Origin: JALJPB01 sp963933115
GTDB lineage: Bacteria > Pseudomonadota > Gammaproteobacteria > Enterobacterales > Alteromonadaceae
DNA length: 64,000 bases
Reading direction: 5' to 3'
Assembly: GCA_963933115.1 (NCBI GenBank)
Contig: CAWVSL010000001.1
Location: 1 to 64,000, forward strand
Below are positions 17,566 to 27,135 of this stretch, piece after piece. Under the pieces are notes generated by a model. That model had not been told where the DNA came from and did not search any database. It saw only the letters and a program-made list of their open reading frames with translations. The position numbers and the translations under genes were made by a program. Position 1 is the first letter of the stretch. Every line of letters starts with the position of its first letter.

Positions 17566-19371
17566 ATGCCTGCACCTATCGTTAGTCGTCGAGATATTGA
17601 ATTTTTCTTATATGAAATGTTCGATGTCGAATCACTTACCAGTCGTGAACGTTACAAAGATCATGACAAAGAGACCTTCAATGGTGCTCTGGATATCGCA
17701 CAGGTTATTGCTGAGAAATACTTTCTCCCTATCCGACAAAAAGTTGATGCGAATGAGCCAACATTTGATGGCAAAAAAGTCCATATGATACCAGAGATAA
17801 AAGTTGCTTTAGATGCTGTCACCCATGCGGGTTTAACTTGTCCAACAACAGATTATGAAATGGGTGGCATGCAACTCCCCCTAATTGCTGCTAGTGCCGC
17901 TTTTACTTACTTATCTGCAGTAGGCAGTACAACACTGGGTTATATTTCCTTAACCCATGCCAACTGTAACCTAATTGAGTCACACGGAACCCCAGAACAA
18001 ATTGAAAAGTGGGTTCGGCCGATGCGAGCAGGTCGTTTTGCCGGCACAATGGCAATGACAGAACCTGGTGCCGGTTCCGGTCTTGCTGATCTAACCACCA
18101 CCGCTATTAAAGCTGAAGATGGTAATTATCGCTTAACCGGTAATAAGATTTATATCTCAGGGGGTGATCATGACCTTAATGAGAATATCATTCATTTAGT
18201 ACTCGCCCGAATTAAAGGGGCACCAAAAGGCGTTAAAGGTATATCGTTGTTCATTGTGCCTAAATTTTTAGTCAATGATGATGGCAGCCTTGGCGCGCGC
18301 AATGAAGTCGCCTTGGCCGGGTTATTTCATAAAATGGGTGGCCGTGGTCAAACATCTGCCGCATTAAGTTTTGGTGAGCAAGATGGTGCAGTTGCTTATC
18401 TTGTTGGCGAAGAACATAAAGGCTTGATGTACATGTTTCATATGATGAATGAAGCCCGTATATTAGTGGGTACTGCTGCTGCGACGACCGCACTCACCGG
18501 TTTTCAATATTCTTTAGATTATGCAAAAGAACGTCCTCAAGGCCGATTATTATCGTGTAAAGACCCAGAATCACCACCAGTTAATATTATTGAACATCCG
18601 GACGTTAGGCGGATGTTATTAACACAGAAAGCTTATTCAGAAGGTGCCTATGCGCTTTGCTTATATGGCCAACAACTAGCGGATGACGAAAAAACAGCCC
18701 CAACAGAAACTGAGCGTTCACATGCCTCAATTATCTTAGACTTTCTTACCCCTATCATTAAGAGCTGGCCTTCAGAATGGGGAACGAAGTCGAATGATTT
18801 AGCCATACAAGTACTAGGTGGCCATGGTTACTGTAATGAACACCCAGTAGAATTATTCTACCGTGACAATCGTCTCAATCCGATCCACGAAGGCACTACC
18901 GGTATTCAATCACTTGATTTAATGTGTCGTAAAGTCCCAATGAAAAATTTTACTGGCTATCACACCTTTTTAAACGAAATAAGTAAGACCATTATTGAGT
19001 TAGAACAAGTACCAAGTTTGTCTAGCTATGCTGCAGAGCTAAAAGCAGCGATAGCAAATTTAAAACAAGTGACAACAGAGGTCTTAGCACAGGCAGAGCA
19101 TCAACACATTGATTTGGTTTTTTCAAACTCAGTGAGTTATTTAAATATGTTTGGTCATATTACTATTGCTTGGTTATGGCTAAGACAAGCAGCTATTGCT
19201 AATCAAGGTTTAAAAGATTCACCTCATAACAGTGATGAAAAATTCTATCAGGGTAAGATTCAAGCGATGAAATACTTCTTCGCTAGTGAGTTACCCTTGA
19301 GCTATCACTGGGGAAATCTAGTGAGAAATGTTGACAGCGCCAGTTATGACACCTTACCTGATTGGTTATAG
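17566..19371 (+). CDS. Acyl-CoA dehydrogenase, long DmdC-like form
   Basis: A 601-residue flavoprotein of the long acyl-CoA dehydrogenase group that includes 3-methylmercaptopropionyl-CoA dehydrogenase (DmdC). The middle domain motif AMTEPGAGSGLADL is followed by a C-terminal region with VLGGHGYCNEHPVELFYRDN and the catalytic-Glu motif HEGTTGIQ (YEGTTGIQ in most members). A further C-terminal extension of about 130 residues is usual for this group. Substrates range from methylmercaptopropionyl-CoA to medium or long acyl-CoAs; this one cannot be assigned. It lies 249 bp upstream of the aldolase-like gene. Confidence 0.85.
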   Translation: MPAPIVSRRDIEFFLYEMFDVESLTSRERYKDHDKETFNGALDIAQVIAEKYFLPIRQKVDANEPTFDGKKVHMIPEIKVALDAVTHAGLTCPTTDYEMGGMQLPLIAASAAFTYLSAVGSTTLGYISLTHANCNLIESHGTPEQIEKWVRPMRAGRFAGTMAMTEPGAGSGLADLTTTAIKAEDGNYRLTGNKIYISGGDHDLNENIIHLVLARIKGAPKGVKGISLFIVPKFLVNDDGSLGARNEVALAGLFHKMGGRGQTSAALSFGEQDGAVAYLVGEEHKGLMYMFHMMNEARILVGTAAATTALTGFQYSLDYAKERPQGRLLSCKDPESPPVNIIEHPDVRRMLLTQKAYSEGAYALCLYGQQLADDEKTAPTETERSHASIILDFLTPIIKSWPSEWGTKSNDLAIQVLGGHGYCNEHPVELFYRDNRLNPIHEGTTGIQSLDLMCRKVPMKNFTGYHTFLNEISKTIIELEQVPSLSSYAAELKAAIANLKQVTTEVLAQAEHQHIDLVFSNSVSYLNMFGHITIAWLWLRQAAIANQGLKDSPHNSDEKFYQGKIQAMKYFFASELPLSYHWGNLVRNVDSASYDTLPDWL

Positions 19372-19620
19372 GCAACTACTGCTAAAATGATATGACTGGT
19401 ATAAAATGTCGATAAGCGACAATCCAATCAATTAAATGATGATATTTGGCCTAAACATTCGAACATATTGCTTAGGCCATTAATATTATTCAACAGCAAA
19501 ATCTATATCATTCAGTCGCAATGTTACTGACGGTATTCTAAAATTTTACTGGGATCAGATAATATGACAAGGCAGATAATATTTAACCGTTGTTTAACAC
19601 TTTAGTAAAAGAGAATCAAT

Positions 19621-20412
19621 ATGACCGATACCCTGAATAATGTTGTGATGAATGCCAAAGGCGCTTTACCCACTATTTTTGAAGGCGAAACTATTGAAGA
19701 GATTCGCCTACATCGAAAACGAATGCTGCTGGCTGCTTTTCGATTATTTGGTAAATTTGGTTTTGACGAAGGATTAGCAGGACATATAACGGTGCGTGAT
19801 CCAGAACGCTTAGATCATTTTTGGGTTAACCCCATGGGCGTTTCATTCAAACAAATAAAACTATCACAGCTGTTATTGGTAAACCATCAAGGTGATGTAG
19901 TCGAAGGAGAAGGTTTTCTTAACGGTGCCGCTTTTGCCATTCACTCTCAGATACACAGTGCCCATCCTGATGTTAATGCCGCGGCTCACGCACATTCTTT
20001 ATATGGTAAAACCTGGTCAACCCTTGGAAAAACCCTTGATCCCATAACTCAAGATGCCTGTGCATTTTATAAAGATCATGTTGTATTTGACGATTTTACC
20101 GGCGTAGTACTCGATGCAAGTGAAGGTAAACGTATCGCTAAAAAGCTTGGAAAGAGTAAGGCAGCAATATTACAGAACCATGGTTTATTAACCGTAGGAA
20201 AAACAGTGGAAGCCGCTGCATGGTGGTTTATTACCATGGAACGGAGTTGCCAAGCACAGTTATTAGCCCAAGCAGCCGGTAAACCAATCCTTATTGGTGA
20301 TGAAGCCGCTCAAGCGTCATATAATATAGTTGGCAGTGAACTAGCCGGTTATTTTAGTTTCATGCCCATGTGTAAGGTAATTTGTGCCGAACAACCTGAG
20401 ATGTTTGATTAA
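19621..20412 (+). CDS. Class II aldolase/adducin domain protein
   Basis: A 263-residue single-domain class II aldolase/adducin protein. The metal-site histidines appear in AAAHAHSLYG and LQNHGLLTVG, and HITVRDP / FWVNPMG are family landmarks. Members include fuculose-phosphate aldolases, but this subgroup is mostly uncharacterised and sometimes linked to decarboxylation or fatty-acid genes. It follows the long acyl-CoA dehydrogenase in the same direction and may be co-regulated with it. Confidence 0.8.
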   Translation: MTDTLNNVVMNAKGALPTIFEGETIEEIRLHRKRMLLAAFRLFGKFGFDEGLAGHITVRDPERLDHFWVNPMGVSFKQIKLSQLLLVNHQGDVVEGEGFLNGAAFAIHSQIHSAHPDVNAAAHAHSLYGKTWSTLGKTLDPITQDACAFYKDHVVFDDFTGVVLDASEGKRIAKKLGKSKAAILQNHGLLTVGKTVEAAAWWFITMERSCQAQLLAQAAGKPILIGDEAAQASYNIVGSELAGYFSFMPMCKVICAEQPEMFD

Positions 20413-20576
20413 AGTTACTCGCGAGGTTAGCTACTCAAAAATATTAATGAGTAAACCCTCATCGGCTTATATTTTGCTTTTCATTTACAACAGCTAAAGA
20501 TTAGTTAACGGCTAATCAATCCCTTAACTATCAGAGCTGATAACCATTTTGTAATACTGAGTCAGAGAACAACACT

Positions 20577-21512
20577 TTATTTGTTTATTTGATTTGAACT
20601 ATCGTTATTGTTATCAAAAATAAACTCAATAATATCATCAACGATTTTTGGCACCAATTCTACTGGGAAATCATGCCCCATACCCGGATAAATTTTAAGC
20701 CTAGCAAAGGGAATAGCGTTAGCCGTTGCTTTGCCCCCTTCGACATGGACAAGTCCATCACTGTCTCCATGTAATATTAAACTAGGAATATTAACTGATT
20801 TAAGTAGTGACTCTCTGTTCCTCGCTACTATAATCGCTAATATCTGACTAAGAGTGCCTCTAATAGTGATACCTCGCTTTATTAGGGCGTCTACATAATC
20901 AGTTAAATACTGCTCAGTCGCTGGATAATTCGGACTACCGATGACTCGCCAATTATTAATATGATAAGTCAAACGCTCCTGATAAACGCTTGATTTAGGG
21001 ATACTAATAAGCTGTTTCCTAATATTCCAATCAATAGGGGGAATATTTTTAGTGCCGGTAGTTGACATAATCGACGTTAGTGTTTCTACTCTCTTAGGGT
21101 GATGAATCACTAATAATTGCGCAATCATTCCGCCCATTGAAGCGCCGATAAGGTGTACCTTATTTAATTGTAAATGATCTAATAATGCTATGATATCTTC
21201 CATCATATCGTTTAGCTGATAAGGTACTCGAGGTGAAAATCCCAGTTTAAATTTAATGGTTGTCCAAACAATAGTAGTCAATGACGGCTTAGCTAAAATT
21301 TTTGACTTACCTATATCTCTATTATCAAGCAGCAGGACTTGGAAGCCTTTATCAACAAACCCCTTAATCATATCAGTTGGCCAACCAGTTAATGGTGTGC
21401 CTAGGCCATGGACCAATAACACTGTTGGGTTCTTGTCCTCACCATGAAGTTGATAAGCGATATCAACACCGTTAGCAATAACACTGGCTTCAATAAAATT
21501 GGTTTCAATCAT
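20577..21512 (-). CDS. Alpha/beta-fold hydrolase
   Basis: A 311-residue hydrolase. The oxyanion-hole HGLGTPLTGWP, nucleophile elbow GASMGGM (Ser), an acidic residue near LHGDSDGLV and the histidine in PGMGHDFP complete a catalytic triad. No signal peptide is present, so it is probably cytosolic. It could be an esterase or lactonase; the lipid-catabolic neighbourhood would fit an ester hydrolase. It is convergent with the aldolase-like gene. Confidence 0.82.
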   Translation of the reverse strand: MIETNFIEASVIANGVDIAYQLHGEDKNPTVLLVHGLGTPLTGWPTDMIKGFVDKGFQVLLLDNRDIGKSKILAKPSLTTIVWTTIKFKLGFSPRVPYQLNDMMEDIIALLDHLQLNKVHLIGASMGGMIAQLLVIHHPKRVETLTSIMSTTGTKNIPPIDWNIRKQLISIPKSSVYQERLTYHINNWRVIGSPNYPATEQYLTDYVDALIKRGITIRGTLSQILAIIVARNRESLLKSVNIPSLILHGDSDGLVHVEGGKATANAIPFARLKIYPGMGHDFPVELVPKIVDDIIEFIFDNNNDSSNQINK

Positions 21513-21644
21513 TTTAACCTACCGTTAATAGTTTACCTGCTTTAAAGTTAACAGGGTTTTGTTATTACTGAGAGCCATTGTTATAGCAGGATAGCGTTTT
21601 TTTGATTGGCGATTAACTAACTTTTTAATTAAAAAATTTACAGA

Positions 21645-22370
21645 CTATCTTTTTATTTTAATTTCGCTTTTTAGCGCTGCCATATTTTTTACTAAATAGC
21701 GTTGTCCATTTGTTGATAAAATATCTTTTGCCTCAAATTCTTTTATTATTTTATTAATTCGCTGACGGGAGCCTAAGGTCAAATCAGCTAACTCAGATTG
21801 GCTCATTTTTTTATCAATGAACACCCCCTCATCAACATCATTACCATAGTGTTGAGCGAACCAAAATAATCGTCCTGCAAGTCTTGCCTTGAGTGGATAA
21901 AACAGCATGCCACTGAGCAGCTTACACATTTCCAATGTCCGGTCAGATTGTTCTAAAAATAAATTTTTATAGACTACAGGATACTTTTCAGCGACAGATT
22001 GAACTACCCATTTGGGTAGTTCAATGATACTAGATTTTTCAAGAACTTGTGCCTCAAACATTCGTACGGGTTGGTCAGAAAGTAAATATTCACCAAGCCA
22101 TGAGTCAGTCGAAAATTCAGTAATGGCAAATTCTTGTCCTTCAATACTACTGATTTTTACCCGAACAAAGCCAGAGATAACCCCATAGACTGACTCAGTG
22201 GTATCACCTAAACGATAAAGGTATTTTTTATCGGCAAAATATTTAATACGAGCCGCTTTAATCAACTCGTGATAGGCCTCGTCAGGAACACCTTTAAACC
22301 AGTTACAGTGCCTAATCATCTGTTCTATAGTACGCAATTTTATCACCTGAAAAATAAAAGCCGTGTTCAA
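21645..22370 (-). CDS. Crp/Fnr family transcriptional regulator
   Basis: A 241-residue protein with an N-terminal cyclic-nucleotide-binding-fold domain (about residues 20-135) and a C-terminal Crp-type helix-turn-helix (SQSELADLTLGSRQRINKII, residues 190-210). The four-cysteine cluster of Fnr is absent. The cAMP contacts of true CRP (RSAR-like) are not obvious, so the ligand is unknown. A start at the Met at residue 18 (22319) is also possible. It is next to the GH17 gene, 30 bp downstream in the same direction, and may regulate it or the hydrolase. Confidence 0.83.
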   Translation of the reverse strand: MNTAFIFQVIKLRTIEQMIRHCNWFKGVPDEAYHELIKAARIKYFADKKYLYRLGDTTESVYGVISGFVRVKISSIEGQEFAITEFSTDSWLGEYLLSDQPVRMFEAQVLEKSSIIELPKWVVQSVAEKYPVVYKNLFLEQSDRTLEMCKLLSGMLFYPLKARLAGRLFWFAQHYGNDVDEGVFIDKKMSQSELADLTLGSRQRINKIIKEFEAKDILSTNGQRYLVKNMAALKSEIKIKR

Positions 22371-22400
22371 TATTCTAAGGGACTATTTACACCTAGCTAA

Positions 22401-23573
22401 TTAATAATGCGTCGGTGGGACCAACACATTGTCCATCATTGTTTTCTTATCACCGTTGTAACTCTTAATGATCGGCTGACCTCCTCGTGTCAAGCCATCA
22501 AAAGCACCTTGGTCAACCAAATCCCATAAAGCATATTTTGCTTCACCCTTCAGATTTATTAAGCCAAAGTGGTTTTCTGACCCTTGTTCATTGTTCTGAT
22601 CTTTCCAACTTTCGTCAAACATTTCAAAATAAAAACAAGAAATGTTATTAGCATTGGACCACTCGCGCATGTGTTGGTAATAAAGACCACTCTTATATTC
22701 ATCAGCAGCTTTTGAGCCATGTGCACCGTAATCCTGAACACAGACGGTAGCCCATCCAGTTTCACCAATATGTAGTGGTTTATTAGCCCCAATGCTTTGC
22801 ATATAATCAGATACACCTTGGTATTGCTCAGTAACAAAATTTTTGGCACGAAGCATTGCTGAATGTATTTTTTCTTTATCTGAAAGTGCTTCTTCATCAG
22901 CAGGCACAATCCAAAATTGAGGGTTATAGTGAGAATTATGCATAGGATAGGTATGCATAGAGACATAATCCACAGCTGTGATTAGCTTCTCGAGATCTTC
23001 AGTACGGTAACTAGGATCTCCGCCGCCCCAAGATGAAAAGTCATCCGAACTGGTAATCCACAAATCGGCAGGCAAGTCCCCTGATTGTTTTAAATCTTGC
23101 AAATGGTTAACCCATTTCAAAATAACATTTGGCCTAACAAAATAACTGGTTGCCCACCTGACCATAGCTTCATTACCAACGGCGATAACTTTAACAATGT
23201 CTGGGTAGGCACAGGCTAGATCTACGGCCCGTTGAATTTCTGAGGCATTGGCCTGTGTACTCTCAACTTCGTGATTAGGGGTATTATCAGTCCAAGCATA
23301 TTGACAGTCGATCCAAGCCCCTAACATGACATACATCTCGAAACTCGGCTCCTCATTTTTTAACTCTCGGATCGCTTTTAACAGGTTGGACGCATGTTGA
23401 AGCTGAACGTTATAATCACGTAAGATTTTTATGCCCATTGCTGAGAGGATCTTCATATCCTCTTTTAACTGTTCAACTGATGGCTGAATAGCACGAGTGT
23501 TTTTACGATATCCACCATAAGAGATGGCAAGATAATCGGGGTTGCCTAAAATTTCTGCTGCTGTTTTATTCAT
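22401..23573 (-). CDS. Glycoside hydrolase family 17-like beta-1,3-glucanase
   Basis: A 390-residue (beta/alpha)8 protein. The family 17 acid/base motif VGNEA and nucleophile motif GETGW are intact, and FEMFDESWKDQ..ENHFGL is typical near the end. GH17 enzymes hydrolyse or transfer beta-1,3-glucans. No signal peptide is visible, so it would act in the cytosol on small glucans, unlike secreted laminarinases. It may share a transcript with the Crp/Fnr-type regulator just downstream. Family assignment is from motifs, not a search. Confidence 0.75.
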   Translation of the reverse strand: MNKTAAEILGNPDYLAISYGGYRKNTRAIQPSVEQLKEDMKILSAMGIKILRDYNVQLQHASNLLKAIRELKNEEPSFEMYVMLGAWIDCQYAWTDNTPNHEVESTQANASEIQRAVDLACAYPDIVKVIAVGNEAMVRWATSYFVRPNVILKWVNHLQDLKQSGDLPADLWITSSDDFSSWGGGDPSYRTEDLEKLITAVDYVSMHTYPMHNSHYNPQFWIVPADEEALSDKEKIHSAMLRAKNFVTEQYQGVSDYMQSIGANKPLHIGETGWATVCVQDYGAHGSKAADEYKSGLYYQHMREWSNANNISCFYFEMFDESWKDQNNEQGSENHFGLINLKGEAKYALWDLVDQGAFDGLTRGGQPIIKSYNGDKKTMMDNVLVPPTHY

Positions 23574-24110
23574 TACATATCCTGTAGATCATCGCCGCAT
23601 AGCACTAACGATGCCGCTAACAAATCTAACTTCCTATAAAAATCATCCGGTAATACTGGCTAACATCAACATATCAGCACGGTATTTAGTATTATTACCC
23701 AAAGTAATCACGTCGACTTTCAAAAAGAACGAACATATGCGACTTAATTACTAGGGCATTTAAATTGATAGCTACGTTATACGGCCTTTTCATTATAAGC
23801 AAGTTTATACCTGCTAACTTTTAGACCTTTTTATATTTTTTATTGATTGATTGATTTGATAACTTGGAGCAACTGAAACTGAGTCACACGTTATCAGTTT
23901 CATCTTGAAAAACCTGAAGATTTATACTGATATCGATTTCAAGACCAGTATTAAAAACATATTAACACTGAAGAAATGGCTAAAGGTTTATACAACAGAT
24001 AACTTTTATTGGCGCGGATAACAAAAAACGCTTTTTCTTATTAGAATAGGCGTCTCATTAACACTTTAATATTTTAATATTTTAATATTTTAATAATGAC
24101 AAATTGCTCG
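23574..24110. other. Intergenic region with AT octamer repeat
   Basis: No gene is apparent. Near the pgi end, three copies of ATTTTAAT plus a six-base partial copy run at 24065-24094. Confidence 0.5.
24065..24094. repeat. Octamer tandem repeat (ATTTTAAT)x3 plus partial copy
   Basis: Exact copies start at 24071, 24079 and 24087, preceded by TTTAAT. The array lies 16 bases past the pgi stop codon. Confidence 0.85.
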
Positions 24111-25748
24111 CTAATCACTAAAACGATTACGATACAACTTAATTAATTCATTCGTTGAACCGTCCATATCTAATATTTCAGCAGGATCAGATATTTTAGT
24201 TAATACTTTATTACCCAATGACTTGCCTAACTCAACACCCCATTGATCAAAAGAATTTACTCGCCAAATCACCCCTTGAACAAACACTTTATGTTCATAC
24301 ATAGCGATTAAACTCCCAAGTACTTTAGGCGTCAATTTTTCAAATAAAATGGTATTACTTGGTTTATTACCTTCCATAACTTTATGAGTTGACAGCTTTT
24401 GAATTTCCGCAATATCACAGTTAGCTTTTTTCATCGCTGCCTTCACTTCCGTCAAGCTTTGCCCTTCCATTAATGCCTGACTTTGACCAAAACAATTAGA
24501 GGCTAACATATCGTGATGATTGCCAATTTCATGATGTGAAATTAAAGGCATTAAAAAATCAACAGGAATAGGTGTTCGACTTTGATGAATCAATTGGTGA
24601 AATGAGTGCTGTCCATTGGTACCTTCACTCCCCCAAATAATAGGACCAGTATCATAAGACAGCGATTTATTATCAAGTGAAATTGACTTACCATTACTTT
24701 CCATATCCAGTTGTTGAATATAAGCAGGTAAACCTCGTAAATAATGATAGTAGGGTAATAGGACTTGCGACTGTGCACCATGAAAATTTCGATACCAAAT
24801 ACCTAACAAAGCAAGAATAACTGGTAAGTTTTTTTCTAGCGGAGCTTGAGTAAAATGTTCATCCATTTTAAACGCACCTTCTAAAAAGTCCCGGTAATTA
24901 TCAAAGCCTATCGCTAAGGCCAAAGGTAAACCAATAGCAGACCAAACCGAATAACGACCGCCTACCCAATCCCACATAGGAAAAATATTTTTTTTATCAA
25001 TACCTAATTTTTCAGCTGCTTCAATATTAGAAGAAACACAGGCGAAATGGCAGTTAACTTTATCCGCACTGGCTGCTTCAATAAACCAATCTCGTGCGGT
25101 TAAGGTATTAGTTAATGTTTCTTGGGTCGTTAGTGTTTTAGACGATGTGATAAAGAGCGTTGTTTCAGGATTAACTTGAGCCAGTACATCATGAATATGA
25201 CAACCATCAACATTAGCAATAAAATGCACTTTTAACTGAGATTGTTGATAAGGTTTTAATGCCTCTGACATTATTTTTGGGCCAAGAAAAGAACCACCAA
25301 TACCGATACTGACCACGTCAGTAAAAGCTTTTCCTGTATAGCCTACTTTTTTACCTGAAGAAATATCGTTAACAAAACCTTCTAGTTTAACCAAGGTTTG
25401 CTGTATTTGCGGCATTACATCAACGCCATCAACATAAACCGGTGTATTAGAAAAATTACGTAATGCGGTATGCAGCACTGGGCGATTTTCAGTGGTGTTA
25501 ATAGCTGAACCCTTAAACATTGCATCACGCTTAGTTAATAAGTCAGCTGATTGAGCTAAATTCATTAACAAGTGCATAGTTTCATCAGTAATACGGTTTT
25601 TAGAATAGTCTAGGGTAATGCCTGCATTCGTCAGAGAAAAAGTATTAAAACGTTCTTTATCTTGCGTAAATAAGTCACGCATTTGGAGCTGTATATTTTT
25701 GTCATAATGATTGACGAGTAACTGCCACTCGGGTGTACTGGGTAACAT
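24111..25748 (-). CDS. pgi: Glucose-6-phosphate isomerase
   Basis: A 545-residue enzyme with both PGI signatures, DWVGGRYSVWSAIGL and GSEGTNGQHSFHQLIHQ, and the phosphate-binding SIGIGGSFLGPK. It interconverts glucose 6-phosphate and fructose 6-phosphate in glycolysis and gluconeogenesis. Length matches the E. coli enzyme (549 residues). The gene is monocistronic on the minus strand. Confidence 0.96.
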   Translation of the reverse strand: MLPSTPEWQLLVNHYDKNIQLQMRDLFTQDKERFNTFSLTNAGITLDYSKNRITDETMHLLMNLAQSADLLTKRDAMFKGSAINTTENRPVLHTALRNFSNTPVYVDGVDVMPQIQQTLVKLEGFVNDISSGKKVGYTGKAFTDVVSIGIGGSFLGPKIMSEALKPYQQSQLKVHFIANVDGCHIHDVLAQVNPETTLFITSSKTLTTQETLTNTLTARDWFIEAASADKVNCHFACVSSNIEAAEKLGIDKKNIFPMWDWVGGRYSVWSAIGLPLALAIGFDNYRDFLEGAFKMDEHFTQAPLEKNLPVILALLGIWYRNFHGAQSQVLLPYYHYLRGLPAYIQQLDMESNGKSISLDNKSLSYDTGPIIWGSEGTNGQHSFHQLIHQSRTPIPVDFLMPLISHHEIGNHHDMLASNCFGQSQALMEGQSLTEVKAAMKKANCDIAEIQKLSTHKVMEGNKPSNTILFEKLTPKVLGSLIAMYEHKVFVQGVIWRVNSFDQWGVELGKSLGNKVLTKISDPAEILDMDGSTNELIKLYRNRFSD

Positions 25749-26028
25749 AAAAGTTATATCCTAATGCTGAAATATAAGTCGATAAAAGTGGTTAAAAAAA
25801 ATAAAACTAATAATAATGATTAAATTAGAAAGGGTGTACTTCAAAAATCAGTATGTCATTTGTTTTTTACTATAAAATAAGTCTTGTCGGTTTAATGTAA
25901 ACTTGGCAATAAGATTTTACCGCCGGTAAAGTTATCTTAAGAGCCTTTGGTGCCTAACGCTTCTAAAGCACGCGTAAACTTAGGTACATATTCTTAACCA
26001 ATTTGAAACACTATACAACCGCTAAGGA

Positions 26029-27135
26029 TTATAAATTGTGTAAAAAATCTAGGCATTGGATATTGTTACCACGAAAAATAACTCTTTTAGCCTTTAGGCC
26101 TAGCTGATATTGATACATAGGATCATAATATTCATTGAGCAGCGGTTTTAACCAATCAAGGTGATAATGAGTTTGCCCCTTACCCTGTTGAGTTAATGCC
26201 TCACCCTGTATTTTTGTTAACTGGATATAACGCTCTGTACCAAGGCGTTTTCTTATTTTAAATAAGCCTTGCGCCAAATACTCACTAAATAAAATAAAGC
26301 CTTGTTCAACACCATAAGTAGACTGGTATGCGTCTGACATCTTTATAATATATTCTTGATATATTTGCTCAAGACGATATTCTAAACTTTCTTCAATCAC
26401 TACTATGGGTGCTAATGCCATCGCTAGTCGTAAGCTTTCAGGTAGATGGACACTGCCAATTAACCTGCCCTCATCTTCTAAAATCAAGGGGTGATCAAAA
26501 GAATAATTACCCGTAATGTACTGTTCAGCCAGTTTATTTTCAAAATTTATTTGATTGGATTGTTGAGTAACAAAACCACCAAAACTTGAACCACGGTGAC
26601 CTGCAGCTCCCTCTAAATCTAAACTATTTTGACAATGAGCCAAAAAAGGCGTTTTCCCACTGCCGGTGTTACCAGCAACAATCATTAAAGGATGTGATGC
26701 TAGTTTCTCTAATTCATTAAGAAGAAATTGGCGAAGTGCTTTATATCCACCAGTAAGCAGTGGGTAATTACAGCCTGAGTCTTTTAACCAAGCTTGAACT
26801 GTTTGGGAACGTAAACCTCCCCGAAAACAATAAACATAACCCTGTGGATTTTTTTGGCTAAAGTTTTGCCATTGTGCCAGTCTCGTTGCTTTAGTTTGCC
26901 CAGTAACCAATTCATTACCCAAAGTAATGGCAGCCGCTTGTCCCTTGTTTTTATAACAGAGGCCCACCGCCGCCCTTTCATCATTATTCATTAGCGGGTA
27001 ATTAACAGAATGGTTAAAAGCCCCTTTTTCAAATTCAATGGCGGCGCGCACATCCAGTAAAGGAATTTTATCCCTAATAATAGCCCGAAAGTCAGCGCTG
27101 TTTGCTCGTGATGTTGCAGAGCTCTTTATGGTCAT
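26029..27135 (-). CDS. selU: tRNA 2-selenouridine synthase
   Basis: A 368-residue protein (also called MnmH/YbbB). An N-terminal rhodanese domain carries the active-site Cys in VYCFRGGLRSQ, and a C-terminal P-loop domain carries AGNTGSGKTPFL. It replaces sulfur with selenium in the wobble 2-thiouridine of tRNA for Lys, Glu and Gln, using selenophosphate. Its start codon overlaps the selD stop by one base (TAATG), so the two are translationally coupled. Selenophosphate comes from SelD, the gene before it. Confidence 0.94.
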   Translation of the reverse strand: MTIKSSATSRANSADFRAIIRDKIPLLDVRAAIEFEKGAFNHSVNYPLMNNDERAAVGLCYKNKGQAAAITLGNELVTGQTKATRLAQWQNFSQKNPQGYVYCFRGGLRSQTVQAWLKDSGCNYPLLTGGYKALRQFLLNELEKLASHPLMIVAGNTGSGKTPFLAHCQNSLDLEGAAGHRGSSFGGFVTQQSNQINFENKLAEQYITGNYSFDHPLILEDEGRLIGSVHLPESLRLAMALAPIVVIEESLEYRLEQIYQEYIIKMSDAYQSTYGVEQGFILFSEYLAQGLFKIRKRLGTERYIQLTKIQGEALTQQGKGQTHYHLDWLKPLLNEYYDPMYQYQLGLKAKRVIFRGNNIQCLDFLHNL

